From: Larix kaempferi
Taxonomy: Eukaryota; Streptophyta; Pinopsida; Pinales; Pinaceae
DNA length: 64,000 nucleotides
Direction: 5' to 3'
Assembly: GCA_027924585.1 (NCBI GenBank)
Contig: BSBM01000106.1
Coordinates: 43,524,501-43,588,500, forward strand
The notes beneath the pieces were generated by a model. That model worked only from the letters and a program-made list of their open reading frames with translations, was not told where the DNA came from and ran no database searches. The number at the start of each line of letters is the position of its first letter. The stretch's first letter is position 1. Both the position numbers and the translations under genes were made by a program. Positions 44,370-54,132 of the stretch are shown here, one piece after another.

Positions 44370-45985
44370 CTCCCTCTTAACTAAGAAGGTATTGCTCGAC
44401 ACAGATCTGCTAGCACAAGTCTTCTTCTCTGGATCATCATCAGTGAATCATCATCCTCGAATCATCGTCATCGTCACTGCTGCTGCTATCTCAATCAATC
44501 TCTGAATCTACTCATCATAGGAAGTTCTACAGAGCCAGTCCTTTTTCATACTGGATGTAGGCCCACCACCTGCAAGTCTTCATCATCATTGGCCATACTA
44601 TGGAATCCTCAGGACTTATTATGTGCGTCACAAAACCTTAAAAGAGTCTCTTATCTAGTAAGAACCCTAAAGAGCATCTGAGGCCTTTTTCATCCTGTCC
44701 AAATCTCCAGGACTTATTACATGTGACTGTCACAAAACCTTAAAAGAGTGTCCCAGGAACGTTTATGTGCATAGCACAACTAGCAAGAACTCTAAAGAGA
44801 ATCCCAGGAACATTTATGTGCCTAAGCATGACCGGCAAGATCTCCAGGACTGATTACATGTGACCTCTGCTACAAACCCTCGAAAGAGCATCCCAGGACT
44901 CATTACGGGCACACATCCCAACCTATCGGATCTCCCAGGTCTTACATGTAGCATCCCACCACAAACCCTCGAAAGAGCATCCCAAGACTTATTACGGACA
45001 CACAACCCAACCTATCGGATCTCCCAGGTCTTACATGTGATACACAGTGCCTGTCCTTTTTCATACTGGATGTGACCTAGAACAAATCTAGGATTTCCTT
45101 TGCACAACCTGTCCATGGCCACAGAGTATCAACCTGATGTTCAACATACTTCATCCTAATGTACACATGATCATCCTGATCATCATCACTGTATCGTCCT
45201 GATACATATCATCTGGAGCAACATCCTGAAGCTCGTCATCATGATCATCCTGATCATACAGTGCATCCACCTGATGCATACACAGTATCTGCCTGATACA
45301 TATTGTCATCCATGATCTACCTGATCATACAATGTATCCACCTGATACATCTACAAATACCTGATCCACCTGATCATACCTGATACATATCAACATACAT
45401 GATTTACCTGATCATACAATGTATCCACCTGATACATACACATATACATAGCCCAAGCATCCAACATGATGCATATACATATACATGATCCACCTGATCA
45501 TATCCAGCATCCAACATGATGCGTACATACATACATATAAATGATCCAACTGATCATATCCATCATCCAACATGATGCATACATACATACATATAAATGA
45601 TCCAACTGATCATATCCAGCATCCAACATGATGCATACATACAGAGCAGTAACTGGAGCATCGTCCTCTTCAGATCATCTCATCGTCCACGAAGCACATC
45701 TCAGATTCACATCATCCAACACTTACACCACCGACATGGGAGAACACATCTACCACCATTCGGGGAAGGCTCCATCCCTTGCTTTTTCACCATGGGAGAA
45801 CCCATCTACCACCATGTGAAAAATGGCTTCAGCCCTTACATCTACACCATACGAGAACACATCTACCACCATGTGAGAATGGCTCAGCAATTACATCACG
45901 ACCATGGGAGAACACATCAATTGTGTCAGAAAAGCTCATGTGCATCTGCATCTTCCGGACTCATCACTTCCCTTTGGAAGGACCC
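44370..45985. repeat. Copia-C 3' internal region made of several tandem repeats
   Basis: No pol coding here. Three repeat blocks are visible. At 44870-45040 a unit of about 86 bp occurs twice (CCTCGAAAGAGCATCCCA and AACCTATCGGATCTCCCAGG). At 45170-45640 there are variants of TGATCCACCTGATCATA and CATCCAACATGATGCATACA. At 45730-45915 four copies of a unit of about 60 bp contain GGGAGAACACATCTACCACC. The short ORFs in this block are products of repetition. Confidence 0.75.
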
Positions 45986-45989
45986 TCGA

Positions 45990-47150
45990 TCTGAAGTGCA
46001 CCAAGCCTCTCTCTGAAGTACTCAAACTGCACTCTGGCCAACGGCTTGGTCAATACATCTGCAACCTACTCATCCGTTGCAACATACTCTACTTCGACTA
46101 TACTCAATGCTACGTAGGACTGCTTCCTACTAAACTAGGAGATCACGCCTGATCCCATACTGAAGCAGCACCCAGAAGTGCTCTTCCTATCTACAGCACT
46201 GCCTTCCCAATCTGAATCAACATGACCCTATAGGTTAAACTTTTGATTCGCATCATACTTGAGCCCATAATCAATTGTACCCTTCAGGTACCTTAGAATA
46301 TGCTTTTACAGCAACCAGGTGAACATCTCTCGGATCCATCAAGAACTGGCTCAATGTGTTCACCGCAAAGCAAATATCTGGTCTCGTGTTCGTCAGGTAC
46401 ATAGAGGACCCAATCATCTAACGATACATCATGACATCAACCGGATCAGATGAAGCATCACACAGAATCTTTAGGTTCGATGCCATAGATGTGGCCATAG
46501 TCTTGTAGTCCATCATCCCAAACCTCTTCAGTATCTCTACTGCATACTTCCCTTGTCCAAGGAAGATTCCATCTATACTCTGCCACACCTCCATGCCAAA
46601 AACAAATAGTGCATCATCCCCAAGTTCTTCATCTCGAACTTGGCAGCAAGCTTCCGCTGCGTGTCGGCAATCATCTCCTGTTACAAACAGGTCATCCACA
46701 TACAAGAGTAGAATCACAGGATTCCCTTCCTCAACCTTGTATTAAAAGTTGGAATCCGCTTTACTCTTGGTAAAGCCCAAACTGGATAGAAGGTTGTCTA
46801 TCCTTCTATCCTACCATACCAAGTTCTGCACATATATGACTCCCTGTCATGTGTCTCAGAACCAAGTGGCTGATCCACATACACTTCTTCTTCAACTACA
46901 CCATTCAAGAAAGTTGTCTTGAAATCCATCTGGTGTATCTTCCACTTCATTACTGCAGCCAGAGCAAGCACTGATCTAATGGAAGTGTACCTGGCTACAG
47001 GAGCAAAAGTCTCTATGCTACCACCTGCAGCATGCTTGATCTTGTAGATCCTCTTGGAAGTCACTATAGAATCCCCTTCAGGTCTTGGGACTGCATCCCA
47101 AACATTTTCATGATCGATTGGTACTCCTCGATCATGGCATTCTTCCCAGA
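45990..47150 (-). pseudogene. Copia-C reverse transcriptase and RNase H remnant
   Basis: Reading leftward: AMIEEYQSIMKNDVWDAVPR and TSKRIYKIKHAAGGSIE, then ETFAPVARYTSIRSVLALAA, KIHQMDFKTTFLNGVVEEEV, LLLYVDDLFVTGDD (46660-46717), LGQGKYAVEILKRFGM, DSDWEGSAVDRKSTSGC and EYVATDE followed by VADVLTKPLARVQFEYF. The catalytic YVDD is intact. Two conserved blocks are missing: the KARLVAKGF segment after GGSIE and the LKKALYGLKQAPRAW segment before YGRI. Stops and shifts also occur, so it is non-functional. Confidence 0.9.
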
Positions 47151-47661
47151 TCCTGGGAACTTCAATATCTTCAATATTTTCAATAGATAACTTTGTTGCT
47201 GAACAAATGTTGTAGTCCTTCTTTTGTAGGTGATGGTATACGATCTTTCCTACACAACAAGTTAAATTGCATGATTAGAAAACATCTTATAGTTTTCAGA
47301 ACAAATTCTTACACATAAATAAATATGTCATACAATCATGCAATTATTTTAGCCAGTGCTTCAATACAACATTCATTCATATCCTGTAACTTTCTAGATG
47401 CCTTCCAATCTCTACCAGAACATTGTTAAGAGTTTGCACTATTCCCAACATGTCAGCAAAGAGGTTTCATTCTAGATAAGTAGCAATGGAATGTTGTATA
47501 GTGCCATAGGCCACTTACCCATCAAATGCATATTAGTAGTATACTGTTCATTAATGCAATCATTCTAGTATGCACAATACATATCCTAAGTCTAGGAACA
47601 TAAGCATATACATCATTGAACAATATTATTTAAACAAAACAAGAAATGGTAATTAAAATAC

Positions 47662-47960
47662 TTATCTTTGTTTGTTTGTTGGGTGGACTCCCTCTGAGTC
47701 TTTGCTTCCTTGCAGGAGCTGCTGAAGTAGCTTCTTTTCTGCAGCTCCATTCCGATGTGGATTGTGAGAAGTGGTCAACTCCCTCTGAATATCTGCATCC
47801 TTGCAGAAACTATTGAAGTGTGATTCTTCTTGATCTTTGCTTCCTTGCAGGAACAACTGGAGTGTGATTCCTCTTGATCTTTGCTTCCCTACAGGAACAA
47901 CTGGAGTGTGCTCCCTCTTGAACTTTGCTTCCTGGATTACCTGTCATTGAACTCGTAAAT
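47662..47960 (-). pseudogene. Copia-C integrase fragment with about 50-bp coding repeats
   Basis: The minus strand encodes FCKDADIQRELTTSHNPHRN and GAAEKK, corresponding to the copia integrase YNPQQNGVAER region. On both sides, a unit of about 50 bp containing GATCTTTGCTTCC and CAGGAACAACTGGAGTGTG (plus strand) is repeated three or four times. It seems to derive from the same coding segment. Most of the integrase is absent. The interval 47151-47661 has no readable coding. Confidence 0.7.
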
Positions 47961-48192
47961 AGATCTTCTAAGTGATCCATGACAATGGATGAATCATTGT
48001 CTTCATGTCATAATGATCATATGTTCTTGAACTAGAACATGATTTATCTTTCTTGGGGTACCTTTCATGTTAGCGGACAACATAAACCTCATACAACACC
48101 ATAATGCATTAGTACAATCATAAGTGTCAACACCCTAATGAATGCATTCATAATTTTGTTAAGGTGATACGACAAGTCTAAAATCAATATTG

Positions 48193-48834
48193 TGTTGGTT
48201 GTGGAGCCAGATCTTCTAGTCTCATAGATGATATTGTATCAGCCGTGTTTGTACCCCAGTTTTATATGATATGTAGGTGGACTGTACACTCACCCCAACG
48301 GGGGGGTGTGGTGGGGCATCGCCCTCCCACGGGGTTCCAGGGGGGACCATCCCCCCTGGCTGGGGGGGTCCGAGGGACAGCGGTCCCCCGGCAGGGGTTC
48401 GTGGGCAGCAACCCCTAGAAATGGGGGTTTGGGGGCAACGCCCCCGAAGAAAAATTTTGGGGTTGTTTTTCGCCAGCTGTTTTGTGGGCCCATGGTTTTG
48501 GGTATCCCGTGGTATTTTCCCATTGTATTTCCCTTATAAATAAAGACATTCTAATACGGCTAGGGATGATGATGTATTAGGTTTTATGCATTGTAAAGAT
48601 CTCTGAGATCAGGAGAGAGACTGTGAAACAGAGAAGAGGAAGTGCAGCGGTTGTGCTGCAGGTTGTATCCCTTCACCTTGCTGGACGGTAATAATAATGA
48701 CTGGCAAATTCAGTGTGGACGTAGCCCAAGTTGGGTGAACCACAATATATCTGTGTCTCTCTTGTAATGTGTATGTGTGATTATATTTGCATTTTTGTTT
48801 ATTGTTATTACTCTGCGATCCTGTTTTTCTAACA
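48193..48834 (+). mobile_element. Probable solo LTR with GC-rich core
   Basis: The segment runs from TGTTGGTTGTGGAGCC to CTGTTTTTCTAACA, with TG/CA ends and imperfect flanking 5-mers TATTG and TATTT. It has features of a plant copia LTR: a G/C-rich block (48295-48450, including GGGGGCAACGCCCCCGAAG), TATAAATAAAG near 48535 as a possible TATA box, and downstream R-like text. No internal domain or partner LTR was seen, so a solo LTR left by recombination is the simplest reading. Confidence 0.6.
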
Positions 48835-48839
48835 TATTT

Positions 48840-50196
48840 TTCTAACCGTAATAACATGAAGACAAACATATCATAAACTTAATCATAAACAAATCTCGAG
48901 ACATGCCTAGATGAGTCATACCTGTTGAGATTGCTTGTAATATTCTTATGTAAGGCCTTAGCCTCATCTCCCTCTGAAACGGGAACTTCTTCACTTATGC
49001 AGGTGACCAATCCATCCTCTTCTAGTATTAAACCAATCCACTTGATTTGCAGGAACTGGATCTGGAGCTATAATAGGGTTTGTCAAAGAAACCCCAAAAA
49101 TTCAAACTTTGAATTTCAAACATTCGAAATAATAGAGATATGCGCCTTGATGAGCTTATCAAGCTGATATATTCAGAATTTGAAAACTACAAAGTTTTAC
49201 TCCTCAATTTTTCCTTTGAAACTTCCGAATTCACTGGACATGACCCCGAACTGGGGTTTGATGAAGCCCACTCTTCTTCCCAATCAAAAGGTTTGATCTA
49301 AAGCTCTAAGCTTCTATTTTTCTGAGGAGCTTCCAGCCGTGGTCACAGATTTCAACAATTCCCATTTTTGCAGAAGCCCTAATTTTCCACTTTTCCAATC
49401 AAAGTCCCGAACTAGGGTCTAATCAAGCCCGGTCTTCTGCCCAACCAAAAATTATGAACTTGGTCTCTAAATTTCTATTTTGATGAGTAGCATTCAGCCG
49501 TAGTCTCCAATTACAAAAATTCCAACTTTCTTCGAAACCCTAAATTCCGGAAGCCATGAATGAAGGTGCTAAAAAATAATTCTATTTTGACATAAATATG
49601 TACCTAATTGTTTCTAGTGTAACTCCGCATTTTTCGATCCCCAGGGTCTGAAAATGTTTTCTGTGGTATTTTGACTTGTCATCTTTCTATCTCGACAGGT
49701 ATGACCTCAATTGTATTCTCTGAGAGAGAGTTATTCCAAGTGTCGCAACGTGACCTGTTTATGGGATAAAACAGGAGAGCGAACTTATACGGTGTGCCAC
49801 GTGTCACTGGTTCAACTTCAGCCTCTAAAAATATTTCCTGAGATAGTATAGTCTATGTACTACCTGTCACTTTTTACTAAATTTCATTTGGATCTTCCTA
49901 GCTCAAGTTATGACATTTTTTCCCAGGTCACCTGTTTATGAATGAGATCTAGAAGAGGTAGAAACCGTATATTGAACATATCATAAATCACAAAGTACAA
50001 CGAATTAGAGGTTTTCCTTTGGACACAAGGTACATGGGGATCTTAACTTCGACCTATAACAAATTCAGATCCGAAAACATCTCCAAAATGGATTTATAGC
50101 GAAAGTGCTACGATGACTGGTTTTTGCTATATCAAGCCCTAGCATCGCAAGTGCAACAAGTGTCATACATGCTATATCATGCCTTCTTTCAGGCTA
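48840..50196 (-). other. Copia-C 5' leader and decayed gag region
   Basis: No gag motif is legible. Two diverged copies of a unit of about 150-165 bp lie at roughly 49240-49390 and 49405-49555 (CCCGAACTGGGGTTTGATGA and CCCGAACTAGGGTCTAATCA, each followed by AGCCGT and GAARCCCTAA). Confidence 0.55.
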
Positions 50197-50208
50197 GCTC
50201 TGATACCA
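50197..50208 (-). promoter_or_regulatory. Primer-binding site of copia-C
   Basis: The minus strand reads TGGTATCAGAGC directly next to the 5' LTR. It is a perfect tRNA-iMet complement. Confidence 0.9.
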
Positions 50209-50909
50209 TGTTAAATTTTCAGAATTTACTTCAATCTGATCTAGGATCTTAACTAAGAGAACAACATGTACAACAAATCTACAGCATATCAATCATGGAC
50301 ACAATAATGCAAGTACACAAGAGACACAAAGTTTACTTGGGGAAAACCATAAAGGTGAAAAACCCCAATAACATCCTCAGAGATAGATAGAGCAATGATA
50401 CAACCAGAATACAAGAGATAGTCTTCTCTTAGCAGTATAGCCTCCTCCTCACAAGTGCGCCACTTTCCGAATGAGAGAAGTGTGCAAATGAATGACCAAA
50501 TAGAGATCTCCCAATCTCTATTTATACTTGTTCTGTCCTGCCCAATAAACTAATGGGGCCTACATGTCTAGCTTAACCCATGGTTAACTTAATCCGGGCC
50601 GACCCCACACTTGGTGGTCTAATAACCCTTTGACCCACATGGCCGACCCCCAATAGGGTGGTCTAATAACCCTTCGACCCACATGAATTATACAGGGCCG
50701 ACCCCAACAAGGTGGTCTAATAACTCATCAAGTATAAGTTACGACACTTACAATATAAATGATGACACTTCCGTATAGAGGAATAATAACATCTCTATAG
50801 GAATACAAACACTTCCGTATAGAGGAATAATACCATCTCTATAGGAGTAAAAAATACATATATGAAATACATGGGTGAAATACATTCCGAAGTTACATAT
50901 ACATCAACA
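50209..50909 (-). repeat. 5' LTR of copia-C
   Basis: 701 bp and uninterrupted. It serves as the reference that defines the empty TTAT site of the element nested in the other LTR. Confidence 0.95.
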
Positions 50910-51178
50910 TAAATGCAGTTACACTACCGAGTACCATGACTTACACATGCATGGTAAGTAAAAATGTTATATTTGCTTGGAATTTGAACAAATGTACATA
51001 GAGTTGTATTTATTTTTATAGCTTGGTAAACTAACTTACAAATTTTTATTTTTGTGCAGTCTTTGGAAATGAGAATGGATCCTCCTATTCAGCGTTGGGG
51101 AACGCCATCAAGCAGCCAAAAAGGAAAGATTGACTTCTCAAAAGCCACTGATAGTGGTAGTGAAAAGGGGGATAAATA

Positions 51179-51682
51179 GAAATCATGTATAGGGGGGTTA
51201 AATAGAATCCATGTATAGGGGGGATACATACACGTATCGTTTTGTTTGTATACACACAGATGTACAGTATGATCTGCTATTTTGTATTATCGCCATGGCA
51301 TGCCATTTTTGAAAACATTATATGTACATATAATATAAAGCAATGTTCAAATTTATATATATGGTTGACTTGATATGGGAACATGATGTGCATTATATTC
51401 CTTGTAGATATGCTTAGCTATGTTTTTAGGTTTATGGCCTTGTGAATTGATGAGTTAACAAATTAGGCATCTAACAAGTATATATGATGAATACCCTATG
51501 TTAGTACATTCCTATGTTTTTCTTTACCCAACTATGTGATTTTGTATCATTCTGCCAAGACTTATGACTTAGGATAGATATCATATTTCAATAACAAAGT
51601 GTGATGTACCACTTGACATCTTATATATCATTTTTATTTTTATATTTATGTCGCAATGTGTTTGTTTGATGTTGCTCTTGCA
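51179..51682. other. Non-coding spacer with a short tandem duplication
   Basis: Just after the last exon of the unrecognised gene, a 32-bp unit containing CATGTATAGGGGGG is repeated at 51186-51250. The remainder is AT-rich and holds nothing I can name. Confidence 0.5.
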
Positions 51683-52640
51683 TTAGATGTTTAAAAAATT
51701 GAAAAAAACTCGTCCCAAGAAAGCCTTGAAAATTAAAGGAGATGGTTGAAACAAGTCTCTAAATATATGCTCAACATGATGCCCAAAATAAGAATTATAT
51801 ATTGATGCATATGGCTGCAAATTCTTTCTCATTTTTGGTTGTTCTAAAGACTCCAAATCTGCAAATTCCACATTAGATGTTTTACTATACAAGTCATTGA
51901 TGGGATCAAAATATTCAATAGAATACATGTCCTGACTATGATCAGCAATCTGAAATATAGCATTTAATATTTTGTGAAACAGAGAAGTGCATGCACTTGC
52001 CGTCTCATCATCAAACAAGGTTTTTTATACAAAATTTTATTTCTCAGAATCACAACAAGACATCTAATTCAGATTTTTAAGATGAACTAAAGCTTGCTAA
52101 ACCCTCATCATCATGAGGAAAGGGAATATGAGGATGAGTGATCTAATCCATAGGGATTTCTTCAAAGGAATCCTAATGAATTTCTTCTTGGATTTTCTCT
52201 TCAAGGACTTGATCTTCAAGCAAATCTTGGAGTGCTTCAAAGCTTTCTTCTTTAAACATACCTTTGATATACTCAACATAGGGAATCCACTTTTCATGAT
52301 CATTAGGGCTCCAATACTTGCAAAATACCTCAACCAAATATGCAAAAGGTGATATTTCACCCCTACCAAGACATCAAAACCAATCACTTGCATTCCATTC
52401 CAAAATAGTTCAAACAAACTCAACAAACATCTTCACGAGTAATACCAAAATATGAAGTGAATAGCAAGAAACATGCAAGGTGTGTTGTGTCTTAATCAAT
52501 GAACTCATTAAATATTGGAATATCCTCCAAAAATTCCTCTGGCACTTATTGTGAAACCCTAGGATGTTTGAGAAATCAAGTGGATTGACCCCATAGGCCA
52601 ACCATTGAGGCAATGCCATATTTCTTCATGTTTACCCTTC
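51683..52640 (-). pseudogene. Ty3/gypsy gag remnant
   Basis: The minus strand begins MALPQWLAYGVNPLDFSNIL (52619 leftward). After a shift it continues GITREDV, then GEISPFAYLVEVFCKYWSPN and DHEKWIPYVEYIKGMFKEES (near 52220-52340, in a frame with a stop after EEIH). It goes on to FPHDDEGLASF and MFDDETASACTSLFHKIL at 51683-52018. The capsid-like order and the CKYW and FKEES segments resemble gypsy gag proteins. No zinc knuckle or pol was found to the left, so it is a 5' fragment. Confidence 0.6.
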
Positions 52641-52896
52641 AAATGAAGGTTGTCAAATCTGAAAATGTATACAATCATATTTCATACTAAATAAATGTGT
52701 GTGGAGCCACCAAGATGAATCTTCAAAAATCCTTCACAATGTTGCTTGTTTCACCCTACAAACAACAAGTCTTTAAATATCTTTGAAAGACAAGGGTTTC
52801 ATCCCTTCATGGAGTCTCCAAATGAACATTTATGAATGTGAATTAGGTATATGCTCATCAATAAATTAGGATATCATTCTAAGCTCGAGATAAATG

Positions 52897-52918
52897 GACT
52901 TGTCATTGACAATGGCAC
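52897..52918 (-). promoter_or_regulatory. Possible decayed gypsy primer-binding site
   Basis: The minus strand reads TTTTGGTGCCATTGTCAATG, a worn version of the TTTGGCGCCGTTG phrase that follows the 5' LTR in many plant gypsy (Tat/Athila-type) elements. It lies about 280 bp upstream of the gag start. Confidence 0.4.
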
Positions 52919-53250
52919 CAAAATGTTATTTAGCTTAATTTAGCACTTAGGTGGGAAGTCCCAACCCACAAAAGTTGCCAAGAAGCAACTTTGAAAGAAA
53001 ACACCACTATCCCAAAATTAAGTGAATTGCAAAGTGATTTTTGAGTGAGTTTATTAGCTGCAAAGTTTATATGTATCCCAAAATTAAGTGAATTGCAAAA
53101 TTGAGTTTCCTAGTGAGTGATTAAAACACAATGTTTTGAACCAAAGGTGAGAACTTGCTTGAGAAATTTCTGAAGCAAGATGTCACTCAAAGTTCTTAGA
53201 TTTATGTTCAGTATTGGATCCTTCTAATTCAACTAATTTCCATATTTATT
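52919..53250. repeat. Possible LTR remnant of the gypsy fragment
   Basis: No ORF. It contains a duplicated phrase, ATCCCAAAATTAAGTGAATT, at about 53009 and 53076. Its position right of the presumed primer-binding site suggests 5' LTR sequence, cut by LINE-B. This is a weak call. Confidence 0.3.
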
Positions 53251-53262
53251 GAAGTGATGATA

Positions 53263-54132
53263 AAAACTTATCCAAATGTGGATTTATCCAATAAAACCCG
53301 AAGACTTTCTCTGGACACATCAGCTGTGGAACCCTCCACTCCCAGGGATGGTGTAATTATTACAGCTTTTGAACATTCGGGTATGTATAAAAATGAAAAC
53401 TCTTTGAATTCTCCTTAATTATCTAATGCAGAGCTTTCATTTATTGAATCATCTGAAAAATTGCTTTCGAGTCGTATTTCTAAGGGAGAAGTTCAATTTC
53501 GACATGATCCCGTGATGGGTCTTCCTGTATCTAGCCCTGGTCCAAATATTTCTGTTATGAATGTGGTTCGTAAGCTATTTGGGGAATTAGAATCTGATAC
53601 CAATAATTTGGGGCCTCTGTCGTCTTATTCTGAAGGGAAGGATTTGTCATTATCTAATCCTGGAAGGTCTCCCATTCCTATCAATTTGTTGTCACATTCT
53701 AAACATTCAGATACTTTAGGGTCGGGTCCCTCTCCCTCTGGGATTGTTTTGACTGATTCTCTTTAGAAGTTGGATAATAATGATGGGCAAGGTTTGGTTG
53801 ATCACAATAATAGGGTCTGTTCTGTTGACAATCCCATTTCGATGGATAATGGCATCCTTGCTGAAAGTGGATATCATATATCGGAGATTGGGGAGGATTT
53901 TCCACCTTTACCCACCTACACCAAGAATCTGGGTTGTGGTTCTATGGAAAAGCCTATACAAACCCTGAATTTCCAAAATGTTACCATTAGACAGGGTAAA
54001 AAGAAAAAATCTGTTCAACCCTGCGCTGGTTCATACACTCCATTATCGAGAAGATTAGAGGAGGCTGATAAAAATGAGATGGAGGTTTCCCTGGGGCTTA
54101 GAGCATCTTCCCCCATTGATATAGTTCCCTGA
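53263..54132 (+). pseudogene. LINE-B ORF1, C-terminal part
   Basis: One frame runs to the stop at 54130-54132 with internal stops near 53416 (TAA) and 53764 (TAG). It is rich in S, P, D and N (LLSHSKHSDTLGSGPSPSG, then SEIGEDFPPLPTYTK, then VTIRQGKKKKSVQPCAGSYT), typical of the disordered tail of plant LINE ORF1. It ends SSPIDIVP. The TGA stop shares its A with the ORF2 start (TGATG). Confidence 0.7.

Larger units (their letters stand above)
42627..50909 (-). mobile_element. Copia-C: Ty1/copia element with nested insertions
   Basis: The LTRs begin TGTTAAATTTTCAGAATT and end CATATACATCAACA: 42627-44369 (enlarged by a 1.04-kb insertion) and 50209-50909 (701 bp). TAAAT flanks both sides (42622-42626 and 50910-50914). 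A tRNA-iMet primer-binding site lies at 50197-50208. Pol fragments are on the minus strand. No gag is legible between 48840 and 50196. The insertion falls five bases into the intron after the fourth amplified exon of the host gene. Confidence 0.95.
40044..51178 (+). pseudogene. Unrecognised multi-exon gene interrupted by copia-C
   Basis: Candidate exons: 40044-40178 (MASFSQFTVKARPFG), 40340-40610 (ETTDSQDPNTKEEHNRNSEI, LGALRHLSSLFRGG), 40608-40892 (ITKDQLFSLFQDPNTRLVPP, WCVEPNVKSNWMDRWYMAFD), the amplified exons at 42014-42620, and a last exon near 51060-51178 (MRMDPPIQRWGTPSSSQKGK, ending TDSGSEKGDK then a stop). Good splice sites flank several. Frames do not join cleanly and a stop follows NYFDILDF. 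I recognise no domain. It may be a host pseudogene or an accessory gene of a DNA transposon. Confidence 0.4.

Noticed and set aside
45597-46152. Overlapping plus-strand ORFs up to 139 codons
   Set aside because: They read through 60-bp tandem repeats and the antisense of copia-C RNase H.
48277-48543. ORFs of 77-88 codons rich in glycine and proline
   Set aside because: They are products of the GC-rich block of the solo LTR and occur in several frames on both strands.
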